Shown here: positions 1-13,100 of the stretch, one piece after another | Layout: every line of letters begins with the position of its first letter | Position numbering within the stretch: the first letter of the stretch is position 1 | Source of the DNA: Struthidea cinerea | Taxonomy: Eukaryota; Chordata; Aves; Passeriformes; Corcoracidae | NCBI GenBank assembly: GCA_013397865.1 | Contig: VZTI01005240.1 | Location: 546,843-610,842, forward strand | Reading direction: 5' to 3' | DNA: 64,000 bases | Made by a program: the position numbers and the translations under genes | Notes under the pieces: model-generated | What the model saw: the letters and a program-made list of their open reading frames with translations, nothing else | Database searches by the model: none | Told to the model about the DNA's origin: nothing

Positions 1-1074
1 CATCTTATATCAAGGAAACAGTTTTATGTTCCTGGTCCATAAGAAAAGCTAAATACTCCATACTCCTAAAGAAAAGAATAAAGAATTTTAAACTAGACTT
101 TTCCTGCTGTTGAACACAATGCCAACACTCTGGAAAAAGGTACTATAGCTGCTGACACACTTATGTGTTTTTGGCTGCATTCCTTCTGGAGATGCCAATT
201 TTCTGCCAGAGAAAGATGTGCATGGACCTTCAGAGAGATTCTGAACTGTTTTGAGGCCAAGTGAAATGACTGGGTTTTGCATATGTAGTTTTCCATAGTG
301 CCCAAAATGCCACACCTCAGAAGCAAAAGTAAAAATAATGTATTAAACTGAAATATCAGTTCTCTGTTAACAAACAGATCTGGTCATGAATCTGATCACA
401 CAGATCTGATCTGTTAGCACAAACTGGCACGTCCCTTTAAAGACTTCACACACAACAGGGAAGGAAAAATAAAATCAAGTGGGTTAAAAGTGCAGGAAAA
501 AAGGACTTGTACAAACTATTTTTTACTACTGGCAATTTTCTAGAATGGAAAATAACATAGCACTTTTCAAAATACGCAGGAGTCCAGCTATTACCTTTGT
601 TATAGAAAGGTTAAAAGAAAAATGGATGGCTTAAACCCAAACTGTATGAAAGGTAATATGCACTTGCCTCTAGAAATAGAACTGACTTCTGAAAGCAACT
701 GTTTTGTATGTGCTAGCATGTGTGTGTATGGAATATATACTCCAGACTTACACTGATTACTCTTTGGGGATTATAAAAGCCGGATTGTTTTTTTGTAAGA
801 AAAAACAAATCAGGAAATTATTTTGCTTATTTGACTTAACTAGCAGTCACTCTAAAATTTAGAGCCAACAATTATTTTCTTTTCTTTACTTAGGTTAAAT
901 GACATGTCTGGTTACCCCAAACCCAAAGGCAGGAGTCTTGCAATGGATTTTACATTGCTAAGGTGGAGTACCACTCGAGCTGAGGTACAGGTTTGTAAAT
1001 AAAAGAGCAGCCAGACAGTAAAACTGTACAGAGCTAGAGGTATCAGGTCCCAAGAGCAAAGAAGTGTCTGTTAC
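1..1074 (-). other. NELFA: NELFA intron 8 (partial)
   Basis: AT-rich sequence between the exon 8 donor and the window edge. No exon, repeat or RNA gene recognised. Confidence 0.7.
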
Positions 1075-1186
1075 CTGGCTGTGTTTCAGAGCTTGGGATG
1101 TATGAGGAAGACGGCACCACACTGGGGGTAGCAGGCAAATAACTCGTAGAAGGTAGTGCAGGCTCATTGTTCAACGAGCCAAGTTT
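1075..1186 (-). CDS. NELFA: NELFA coding exon 8 (last one in window)
   Basis: Begins KLGSLNNEPALPSTSYLPAT after a TTCTGCAG acceptor and ends at SSETQP plus one base at a GTAACAG donor (phase 1). I see no further exon between bases 1 and 1074, so exon 9 onward lies outside the window. Confidence 0.94.
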
Positions 1187-4100
1187 CTGCAGAACAGAAA
1201 AGAAAGTATTAAAGCCACACTGCAAGCATTCATGGGCTGTTTCTGCGTTTTAAATACAACTTCAACATTAGTTTTACTAAGATACTCCTTTTGGGAACTT
1301 AATTGCAGATTCCTCTGTTAGGAGTCCTACCTAACAATCTGTTCAACACTAACTTTCTACTTCAAACATCAGCAATTTGTGCAGATGGCACTCTATGAAA
1401 ATTACACTCTAGGATTAAGTAATTAACCAGAGAAAACACGCTCTTCACCATTAGCAACCAGAACTGTGTTCATCCATGGGCATATGGCCTACTAGGGTAT
1501 CACCCACGAGAACACAAAGGCCTCTAGGACAGAGGGAAGCAGAAGGCAGCAATAACAGCACAGGCAAAAACTCTGTTCCCACTGAAACAGGCAGTCAACA
1601 CCAACATGACTGATGAGGCTACAGAAAAAGCCTCATTTTGTATTTAATTATACATGACACTGCATACACAGCATAAAGACAGCAGCATGGTTGAAGATTT
1701 CTCTGCCTGATCCAGTCTTGTAAACATAAGGGGGTGAGAGAGGAAAGAAGTTTTGGGGGGAATAAGGCTAACAGACAAATCATTTAAGGTAGCCCTACAA
1801 TATAAAATAGGGACATTCTGTAAAATGTGGAACTCGCTAAAAGGAAGATTCTCTTAGCACTGCAGAAAGAGAGGCAATGACCTTCACTCCTGACTGGCCT
1901 ACCAAGATCTGCCTGTATGTTGGCCTTGGCTTGTCACACATGCCCAACAGACAGTTTCTTACTCAAAACCAAGGGCAGGACATAACGTTCTTGTAGAAGC
2001 GAAGTCCTGACTAAGAAAACAAAGCTGCGCCATGCTTTCTAATATACTGTATCTGAAATAGGAAGAAAAAAGCCCACACACGACTTGCCCTCCCTCTCCC
2101 TGACTGAACGACTTCTAGCAACTGGTTTGCCTTTTTTTTGGAGAAAATATAATGGAATTTTGAAAAAATAATGTAAAAATTTTTAAATAAAGAGACATGT
2201 TTCAAGTGAGTAAAACACCATTACAGTGTTTGTGGTTTAGAACAGCACATGTCAAGACTATATACATTTTTTTTTTACTGGTTGGTTTTTGTTTGATTGA
2301 TTTTGCTTGGTTTTACCTGTGTAGATACGAGGCCAGCAGCATAATCTGGGGTAGCATTTTCTACTACTGTTTCTTCTTTGGCTTGCTTTTCCACAACTTC
2401 CGTATCTATTGCATAAAAATAGCAGTGAGTCCAAAATTTTTTTCTGAAATACTGAATACACTTTTTAAACAAAGGTATAAAAATGCATTTCTCAAAGTCT
2501 GCTAAAACATGCTTGAAGAGGTCTATGCTGAAATAGATACAGCAATCTCCAAACACAGTTTTATAATGAACCCAATAATGAACTGAACCACAATGTACAG
2601 GATACAGTAACTGAGTAATTTGATATTAGGAAGCATGAAAGCCCAAGCAACATTTTAATTGCAATTATGGTTTTGTTCTGAGGTGGTAATTTTTTTTGTG
2701 ACTAATACAAAAAAGTTGTTTTGGGACAAATATGCTGCACAGGGTATCTTCTTGATATGGTTAAGTAGGGCACTACCCTGTCACTTGCCTGAAAAGTAGA
2801 GTATCAGATATTATTCATTTGCTAAGATCTCTGGGTCAAAATTTTGGAGAGTGCTATAAATTTTTTCAACATTACTTTCAATTAATTTACTTGGCCATAA
2901 AGCCAGTAGAAGTGAGCATATCAAAATAACTCAGAAAAATTCCACTACCAAAGCCAGTCACACCTGTGGGCTGCCCAAAGCACAACTGATTAGCTCAATC
3001 CTTTCACATGACTGAGCTGTATTACCTAGGCACAAGGCCATATGAGTAGCAGCACTGAAACAAGTGAAAATCCTCCCTTAAAACCTATTTGGGTTGGTTG
3101 GTATCATCCTCTCATTTCTTAAAGTTTAGTTCTGGCTAAGCTTTAGCAAATTAAGAACAAAATGGTACTACAAATCTTGATCCTATCTGTAGGCGTACTG
3201 ATAGCCTTTATAAGTAGAATGCTGTACCAACCTAATGTCTTTCTTCTTCTCTTTGCTTCACGGCCAGCACCTACCATATCCAGCTCAGAGATATCTAGAA
3301 GCTAAAAAGAAAGACCACAGAGAACTTATTAGCCACTGTTAAATGTATGTAGTTTATCTCTAAATATCATCCTCAATTTCTTTTCCTTTAATATATTGAT
3401 TCAAATCAGCAGCAGAAATTCACTTTAGGTGAGGGAAGAGAACTGAGCAGAAAAACAAGGAGTGCACCTACCTTTACTCCTCTTTCTTTGCGCAAAGGTG
3501 TTCTTGAAGGAGGAATAGGAGTTCTGTTTCCAGAAGGACTAAATACACTGGCTGCGGAAGTACTCCTGAACGGAGCTTGTTTTGGTATTCCTTTGAGTGG
3601 TGCTTAGGGAAGAGCAAAGAAAGCAACAACTGAAATGTGTTTAATTGGCTATGAAAAATGCTTTAACGAGGTCTTCAGCTCTTCCCCTTCTTAACACACA
3701 CGCACTACTTCCCCTTTAAATTAAAATGTTTATAATGTTGAATCGTCTGTAACACTATATGTCCCTCAAAGGTCAGATTAGGTTTTACCCTTCAGAAAAG
3801 GAGTAAGAGCCAATCTCTGACCAATGCTTGCAATCCCATTCTACATGAAGTAATCAAACAGGTGCACTGTTAGCAAAATCTACTTTTCCTACACAGATGC
3901 TTTCCTTACTTGCAAAAAATAAACTCTGAACATGTAAGACAGTATAGGACATAAATGTTTTGAACCCAATTATTGCCAAAGTTGCCCTTTGAATTTCACA
4001 ATCTAGTTACTTGGTAAAACTGTATTTAACCAAAATTCTTAGCCAAGCTTCTGCAGGGCTAAGGGCTCATGATCTACTGCAAAGGTAAGTTACTGCCTCG

Positions 4101-7100
4101 CACAGGGGCTTGAAATTCTAGAGCTGCCATTTGCACAAGGAGGAGGACCCAATTTCGGTCTATAGGGCAAACAGAACACCTGCTGTCTCAATACTCAGTA
4201 GCATCAGCTACACCTGTAAGCATCTGCTTCCCCCCAACTCTATGCTGCTGCCCTTCTACCTCACACTTAATGCTACCACTGAACACAGCAATCTCTTAAC
4301 TATTAAAAGATTAGGGACACATATACAGATCTGTCAGGTCTTTGAGCCTCCTGACAATCTCATCAGTGCCCTGTAAGGTGAAGATAAACACAGAACTTAA
4401 GTTTGAGGTTAGAGACTCTGTATCCCTCTACATGTTGTATTGAAAATGTTTTCACCATAGGACAATCCTCTGACCCATGTGAATACATTTCAGCAGAGCA
4501 AACCTCACCTGGTCCTCAACTCCTGTTTCTAGAGGCCAACTGGCTCTCAAGGCCAGGTCTAAAAATCTGCTTTAGTAATTCAATAGCTACACAAAATACC
4601 AAGAACTAAGTCCTTTTCTATAATGGAACAATTTTTAGTTCAAATTACAACTAAACTTGTCGCAATTTTTGTATGAACATGAGGCCAAACTTCAGCCCTC
4701 AAAGCCACATCTTAAATAGCACTGACACAAAATACTTTATAGCTTCCAGCCACAACACCAAGAAATCACTCAAAGGTTCACACCTCAGCATCACTAGTAG
4801 CCAAGAAAGTTATACCTGCGCAGTGACTTAAGAGTATGTAACTAATTTTGAACACTCTTCTCACTCCTTATTTGAAAAATTCAAGCAGTTCAGGAACTTC
4901 AACAAACAGCTGAAATGTATTAATACATAGCTGAAAGATCATTCTACAGGCTTGCCATGTAGAATTCACTGCTCAGCCTTGACTACAGAGAATACACTGT
5001 CCCCTCTTCCTTCTCCAGACAGAATTATACAAATACAAGATAGTTTCAGTCTACTTCACAGCATTTCAAACAGCACAGCACACTAGTGTGATCCACTCTG
5101 CTCCCTTTTGGAGCAACATGGCTTAGTGAGGAGTTATTCCTGGAGAGATGCAAATTAAATTCCTATCAAAGTCTATAGGCATGATCTAGCTGTATACAGT
5201 TTAGAAGCATGGCAGATCCACTTGCCATTTAAAAAACCCCACACACTGTTATTCCTTCTGACAAGACAAGTCAGAAATATTTAAGTATCAGGAGAGAGGG
5301 AGGCAGAAAGGGAGAAATCCTTTGCTTCAAAAAAGAATTAAGCTTTTGTGAAAAACAGATGGTAATTTTTTTCTTCATCAAGGCCATTTTATCAGGTTTT
5401 CTTTCTGAGAACTGATGAAAGTGAGCCATACTTGTTGTATCTATCTTCTTGACCAGTCCCCTGCCTTTGGCATGGAAAGGCACTCCTGCAGTCTTCTTGA
5501 GCTGTTGTGCAGTTTCTGTTGCTAAAAGGAAAAAGGGCTTTAGTTATTACGGAACCCGTGCTGAAAATATACAACACATTGCTTCTTATAGAAAATGTTA
5601 CTAATTAATACATAAAGAGATAGGAATAGCAACAAAGAAAGAATTATATTTTAATTAAAACCCAGGTCATTTATGTGAAGTAAGCACAGTATTTGGAGAA
5701 AATGCAAAATCAATATGACTATGCAATGGGCAAGGTGGCCTAAACTAAAAGAAATTACCAGAAGAGGCAATTCACTCAACAGAAATTTAAATAATTTTAA
5801 AAAGTTATACGACACATCCTAAAAAGTTACAAATCTTGTATTTAACCTAACTCAAGTTACATGCAAGAAGGCAGCAAGCTGCTCCAACAGAACAGCAGCT
5901 GCAGTAAACTATTTTAAGATCACTTAGTTCAACCAGCTACCAATACATACATGTACACATATGCTGCCTTTTATTAAGAGAAAACCCTCTTGGTTTTTAC
6001 ATCCTATACAGCCATACTGAGTGAACGAAAGCATTAATTAGCAGCTCTTGCTCCCTGCTCCAAAAGCACACGCCAAAATAAAACTACGTTCTCATTTTAC
6101 TTTTGTTTTGCTGTCCCTCAGAAGTCCTCCCAACTGACTGTTAAATATACCCATGAGAGGACCTATCTGTGCTTTATAAAGCTACAGCTCTTTGTATGCC
6201 TTGAACTCTGAACAGCTTTTAAATCAAGATTAGCATTTTAATACAATCCTGGCTGGAATGACTTGTACCTTCTCTTCCACACATCAGTCCATCCTCATCC
6301 AGGAAAGCTCTTGTAACAGAAAATTTTAAGGTATATCACCATACTGGAGAAGAAGACTGAATATAAATTTCTTTCACCATTTAATTTGTACACAATCTTA
6401 ATACTACTTACACTTCTGCAAGAGTTCAGCTCTGAGAGTGGCACTTTTAGGTTTCCTTTTCAGCTGGAAATGTTTCACTGGGGGAGTAAGTGGCCCAGCC
6501 AGTGTTGTCAAGGCATTTTTGTTTAAGTATTGGCATTCCAACGGCAACATAGCTGAAGTTTCACATTCACTTACTGCATAAAGAGTTAACACAGTATGGG
6601 TATTAGCACCTCTTTGACAGCTAATGACAAAACATTTTACAACTGGATTGTACAGGTGGTTTTAAATTTTAGATTACTTGTATAAACACCAAGAGTAATT
6701 TAGTTCCAATTATTACACAATATATAACCAGTTATTAGTATGTTTGTTTTTCACATTAGCTTCAGAAAAGCTTCCATTTTAATTATACCCAGTCAAATCA
6801 TAGGTATCTTAAATATGCTACTATTGTCAAAAAAAGATAAAAATGATTGAATTCTCAGATTCCTTGAAAATTATAAATGAAAACCAAACTACTGAATGAA
6901 AATCCAAATCACAAGTGTGGACAGACAAATGATCATTTGTGTATAGGAAGAAAACAAAGTGTTACCACCTCCAAGTCATTTAATTATTGTTCTGCTGCAA
7001 TCCCAGCCCTGAGATCATGTCTGTCCATGGTTGCCCGAGGGCTTTTTCTAGACAATGTGCTAAAATAAACCCAGTGAAGTAGGAGTAGTTTTGCATCACC

Positions 7101-10100
7101 ATTTACTGTTTGAAGCAGCAACTGTGCAAGTGCCTGACTCCGTATTTTTAGCTGCTGGGTAATCTGTATCTACTCGACCATCAGCAGCACAACTCTTCCT
7201 GAGATCAGTCTCCCTCCAGCACCTATCACCTGCTGCCCAGACACTTCCAGCAGAGGCAGCCCCTGCCCAGGACAGTGGTGGTGCTTACACACACACACGA
7301 GGCTGTCCACACAAGACAGAACTTGCTGCGTCTTTGGTACCACAAAAGTGAGAAGAGCAACATAGAAAAAGCCTCTACTGATTAAGCTGCAGCACAGCCT
7401 GTCTCTCAGACTAATGAATCCACACCAACTTTTGTGCTGCCCTTCACACTCCGGGCAGTAACTGACATTAAGTTCTGATGATATGTGAAAAGATAACTGA
7501 AGAAGCCATCGTTCCTCAAATACCACAGTTCCCAGTCCAGTAACATTCCAAGTCATGAACTGTGGTAGCTCAGAGACAAGACAGTGCTTGTGCTGGTACC
7601 TCTACTGTTAAGATAGCAAGGCTGCCTGTGAAATGACAGGTTATTCCTGAAAAAAGGCACCACATTCCTGAAAATTTCACCAACAGAAAAGGCTTACCTT
7701 TCTCTCTAAGCTCTCCTAAAATATCTTGAACATTGGGATTCTGTTCTTCAAGATCAAGGTTAAGGGAGCCAGTATCTGGAAAGGATTTTAAAATATCAGC
7801 TACCATTAAGACCCAGGGGTCTGAATCCAAGGTAGCGAGCTGGATAATTTCAGTCAGTGCCCCTTTCATCTAACAAAAAAAGAAAAAGAAAATCAACCAA
7901 TTGGAAACAGTTTAAACAGGTTATACTTGGATTTATTTTAAAAAGACACAAACATGCACAATGTTTTACTACTGGGGAAGGGAAGAGGGAGACTGTTTCC
8001 ACAAAGTTATACATTAACTGTAGAACCAAGCAAAGAATGAACCAAGGTAATTTTTTTATACCACTTTCAGTCAATCTAACCCAAGTTTGTTTCGAGCTTT
8101 TGGCAGCTCAAAGCTCTGTTTAGCACTGGGCATTTTTACTAAAAGCAGCAGCCAGATTTTTACATTACTGTCTCCTTATGTTCTACACTCATACTCCCTG
8201 TGGACCCATACCTTCTATTCAGTGACAGAATACAAGTTATTTAGACCAGGCATCTAAATGAAGATGTGCCCCTTGCCAGCCTACAGCATAATTAAGCAGA
8301 CAGATCATATCTGCATCATAATTAAGTCTTCAAAATATTACTTAAGCTTAAGCCAAAATAACCTAATCAATGCTGTACTGTTTTATAAAATTTACGTATA
8401 ACAGAAGTAAACACAGCCCTCTAACATGCCACAAGTAACAAGAGTTTTCATCTACCCAAAGCTTCTACAGTCAGAAAAAAGTTATTTTTCTATTTGGAAA
8501 AATGCAAAATAATGCATGAAATGAATTTTAAAAGTTTCATTGTAACAGTATTTTTTTTAATTACTGACCAACATATCTGTTGGCACGATGAAATGAAAAT
8601 TAAGGTGACTACAGTCAGGGGTTTACACAGTGAATCTCTTAAATTAGTTGTTTACTTCATTCACAAGTAAGTTTAAACCCCCGAAGACTGAACAGTTGCC
8701 TTTTTTCTAAGTAAATTTTCATGTAAGCATGACAGCATTAGCTTCACAGAACTAAGATGTTTGATATATTCTGTGTGTCTAACACGCCACAAAACACAAC
8801 AGTAAAATTACAGAGTAGTTTGCCATACTCTATCTGCATTGTATTAACACTGAAAAATGTACAAGCAAGTATAAGGAAATACATGAATTTTGATTTTTCA
8901 CAACCCATTGTGGCACATACAGCTTAGTTACAGTCATCATGTTTCTGAACATGGGAAGACAAGCAAGAGACTCATTTTCACCTTTACGCTGTATTTCTTT
9001 CCCTTTATTTAAAGCACTCATATTAAAAGGTAAAATAAGCTTACTCTATGCATAGAATTGTAAATAAAAGAAATAAAAGTTAAATTTCTGCTCCCCATTC
9101 CTCTCCCATCTACTTTTAAAATTCAGAGGCAAACAAACATTGACATTTCTCAAGTCCTTTCATCCACATGTTATTGCCCTCTCACTTTGGAAGGGTTTAC
9201 AAGTCCACTACAGAGCCAGTTTGTCCTTTGCCCCCTGCAAGTTTTAGGGCTCACACATTATGTGCTTGTGAAACAAACTGCATTAGTCCATCAGACCCAA
9301 AATGAGCATCTCTCTAGCTTTAAGCTCAACCAGCTCCTTGGTGTGACTGACTGCAGACACACAAACACCAGAACCACAAAGAGGGGAGCAGGAAGAAGAC
9401 ACTACACGAGCCAGTTCCCATCTTCAGCAGTGCCATTGATTTGCTTTATATTAAACTGAGCACATAACCAGGACCATACACTGTTTAATGTGCTGTCAAA
9501 TTTAACCAACACTTACCCAGAGGAAAGAATCGATTTCTGAGGTTCTAGTCTTTGCTGTTCTCCATTGCTCATTTCTTCCTCAGTTAACATAACCCCACCA
9601 GAACCTCCACACACTTGTCAATCTCTCTATTCTAACCCTAAACTCCTCAACAAAAGTCATTTCTACAGTGGATGAGGATGACTGTGAACACTATCAAAGC
9701 CATTCTTCTGTTCTCTTATCTATCCTAAAGGAATCAAGGTACTGATTGACACAAAACACCTGGAAACCTGAAACATCCTAGAAGAGCTGATGAATTCATA
9801 GCTTTTACAAGCTTCTGTGGACACCACTAATGCAGGTAGATGTACAGAATGTAATTTTCTTCATCAAAGCGAAGTCAGGCAATAGGTAGAGGAAAAAATG
9901 TCTCTTACATCCTCACAATTCACCCTTCATATCTATTTCACAAAAATCCTATTTGTACCAAAAATTCACAGAGCTACACGCCTATACTATTTAAGTTCCT
10001 GTACAGCTCTTGTCTGGGCACGTTGCATCCTCACTGCTCTTACAGCTAAAGTTCAGGCAGCCTATTTATGCCACGACCCACTGCTTTACAGGCCTTTGGT

Positions 10101-13100
10101 TCCTTCAAGAAAGGAGCCCAGAAACAATTTGTTTGCCTAGCACTTGGCAAATAACATTATCACAAGGCCTCATGACAGAAAGAACATGGTGGAAGAACAG
10201 TCACTATCACACACAGGGAAGCAAAGCACACTAACACGTACTGTGAGCTAACCAGAGACCTCGCCTGAATATGGCTTTGCATTTAACAAGCCTGGACTCA
10301 AGTTTTGACTGAGGTTTGCCTTCAAATGGCAATTAAAATGCATGTTCCCACTTCACTGTTCAGCTGGCAGCTGAAAAGAAACATTTCATTTATGGCTGGA
10401 GAATGCATGAAATGCAACTCGATAGGGAACCCTACATGCAATTTTCCTGTTACTTTACAGGGCACAGCCATAATCCCAAGCTCTTAATTGTCTAAGATTG
10501 CAACACTGGGTCAGTAAGAATCCCATCAGCTCCAACCAGCATCTTGTTAAGCATGAATGTCAAGATCTGATGTAACATGTTGCAGTGCCTTTCTCATCTA
10601 AAACTTAAGGATCTTAAGTATTTTTCTCAGCCTGCTACCACACAAGAAAAAGCACAGGCCACGACTAGAAACATCTAGCAAGTAGGGATCAGGCAGGATG
10701 GGAAGTGTCTGGGGACAAAGGGAGATTATGATGGCTGTGCGGGAAGGACAAACAGGGCTGTGGGGAGGTATAAAAAAAAAAAGGGTGTTACTAGGAACAC
10801 ACAACATGACAGCTCCAAGATAACTACTTGCAAAGAATTCCCATTTATTTGCTTTATATTCTGCCTAAATTAATATGTATGACAATACTTTTAGACAACT
10901 GCATCAACAGTTGGCTAATAAACCAAATGAAGCTTTAACCTTTCAGAGGCTATAGAAGAGATGATATTTAATAGGTATCCACATCATCATTATAGAGCAT
11001 TTTCATTAAACTAAAAGCATTGGATTGAAAACACAGTATTAGTATTTACACAATACAAACCCAGGATGGGTCATACCCCTATTGCATGGGGCTTGCATTT
11101 TAATAATGAAAAAGAGCTGAAGTGGCCAAGAGAAATATTGGATTAAAATATACTACTTTTACATCACAGAGTAATTGTGAACTTTAAGTGCAGGCCAGAA
11201 AGGTGCACAGCAGCCTGTGTGTTCTCAATACAGAAGGAAATGCAAGTGTCATGCCCTCTCTTACTCCTTTGCACCCATACTCCACAATTCCCACTTCCAT
11301 GCATGGATGACTCCTGGGGCACATAAGCCAGTACAAAGAAACAGTTTTGATTTCTGCTCTCCTGCAGCTACTGTAATAAACGGGCAGGTCCCTGCTGGAA
11401 TAGGGATCTTCCTCTCAAGATAATTCAGAGAGCACAGAAGCACAGTCCTGGCTCCAGACTTGGTTGTAACATCACAGTCTAACCCTGAACAAATAAATTA
11501 AACATTGGCATAAAAAGAAAGCTTACACTTGTCATTGTGAATCAGGTTAACAAGAACGTAATATGCAAAATAAACAGAAATAACCGTTCTGCCAAATTTA
11601 TAACTGAAACTCTGGTCAGCACTACACTGAACTTTAGGCATCATTTCAAATAAGTGCAATTATCTAGAAAAAATTTAGCAGATGAAAAGCCATAAGATTC
11701 AAGAGTTTGCAAGTTCTGCCCAGAGAATTACAGTGGGAAAGGAATTTTTGAGAACTGCCTACAAAACACAACTTAAAATTAAAATGAGAGCCAATTATTC
11801 TTATTAGTCAGCAGGAACAGACACGTAGTAATGAGGTTCACAGCATGATAAAAAATTAGATTTATTACCTGTCCCACAAGAGTATTATGAGGATTAAGTC
11901 ACTTATATCTATATAATATTTGGAGTTTCTAATGAAAACATAATGAAAATTGAAAGATATTACATATGAGGATAAAACCACTTAAGTGAAAGACTGAGCT
12001 TTCAAGAGAACTCACTGAAGATTCACTTGTCTAGACTGAAGCTTTCACAGAGTTTTAGAAAGGACCAGGATCAATTAAATCCCTTCTAAACCAAATACCA
12101 TCAGTTTCCTTGAGTCCCACATTGCTTTTTACTCAAATGTCTGCTCCCAAATGGCTTCTGTGTTATTCTAAGCTTTCATGAAAATGCTACTATACAGAAA
12201 ACAGAAAAAAAATATTTTGAAGAGAAAATAACTCCGTTGAATCTGTTATCTAGAGAGGGGAATATCTTTGAACATGTAACATATCCTGTAGCTGCTATTG
12301 AGATTCCCAAAGCTTTACAAAGCTGATGCAATATATTTTCCAATACAATTAAAGCTTCCAAATGCCAGCTCGGTGCTTCTCGCACATGATCGATACAGAC
12401 TGGCACATGGCATGGGAAAGACACCTGACTTTCCAAAGAGACTAATTAAGTACTCTCATAGTCAAGTTTAATCATTTTCAGACACGGGAGTGATTTCCAA
12501 AGGACAAATTCACTTCCAGGCAGCTACAGGTACCCTGTCCTGGCAGGAAGGCACTACCCCCAGCACTCCCCAACGCACAAGCAGAGGCTGCTACAGAGAC
12601 GTGCACAGCACAGCCATTCTGGACACAGACATATTTATCTATTTTCTGGATATTGTGTGCAAGATACTCCACGCCAATTAAAATGTTGAAACTCTCGACA
12701 GTAACTTAGTTTTATTTGTGCAGATTTGTCACCTATCTTAGCCAACTAACCACAAATTATGAGCATCTGATAAGACAACAGCCCTTTCTGTCAGCAATTT
12801 CGTTACATCAGCTATTTTTACCATCTATAGAAGGAAGTCTATAATGATAATAGTAGGCCTACTAGCAATGTTAAGGGTTTCTGCCTCAGGAGTTTTTCTA
12901 TTTTTAACCTTTTTTTTAAGGTCCTCCTCACAGTTTAAGGGATTAAAAAAATCACATGTTCCTGAAATAATTAAAGATGCTAAGGGTAGATCTCAATCAA
13001 GCATCATCAGTTTACAATGAAAGATTAAACTTATGATTGAATTCATGAATTCTACTAAACTGAAAAATCTCACAATATTTTGTTACAGCAGCAACAAGAG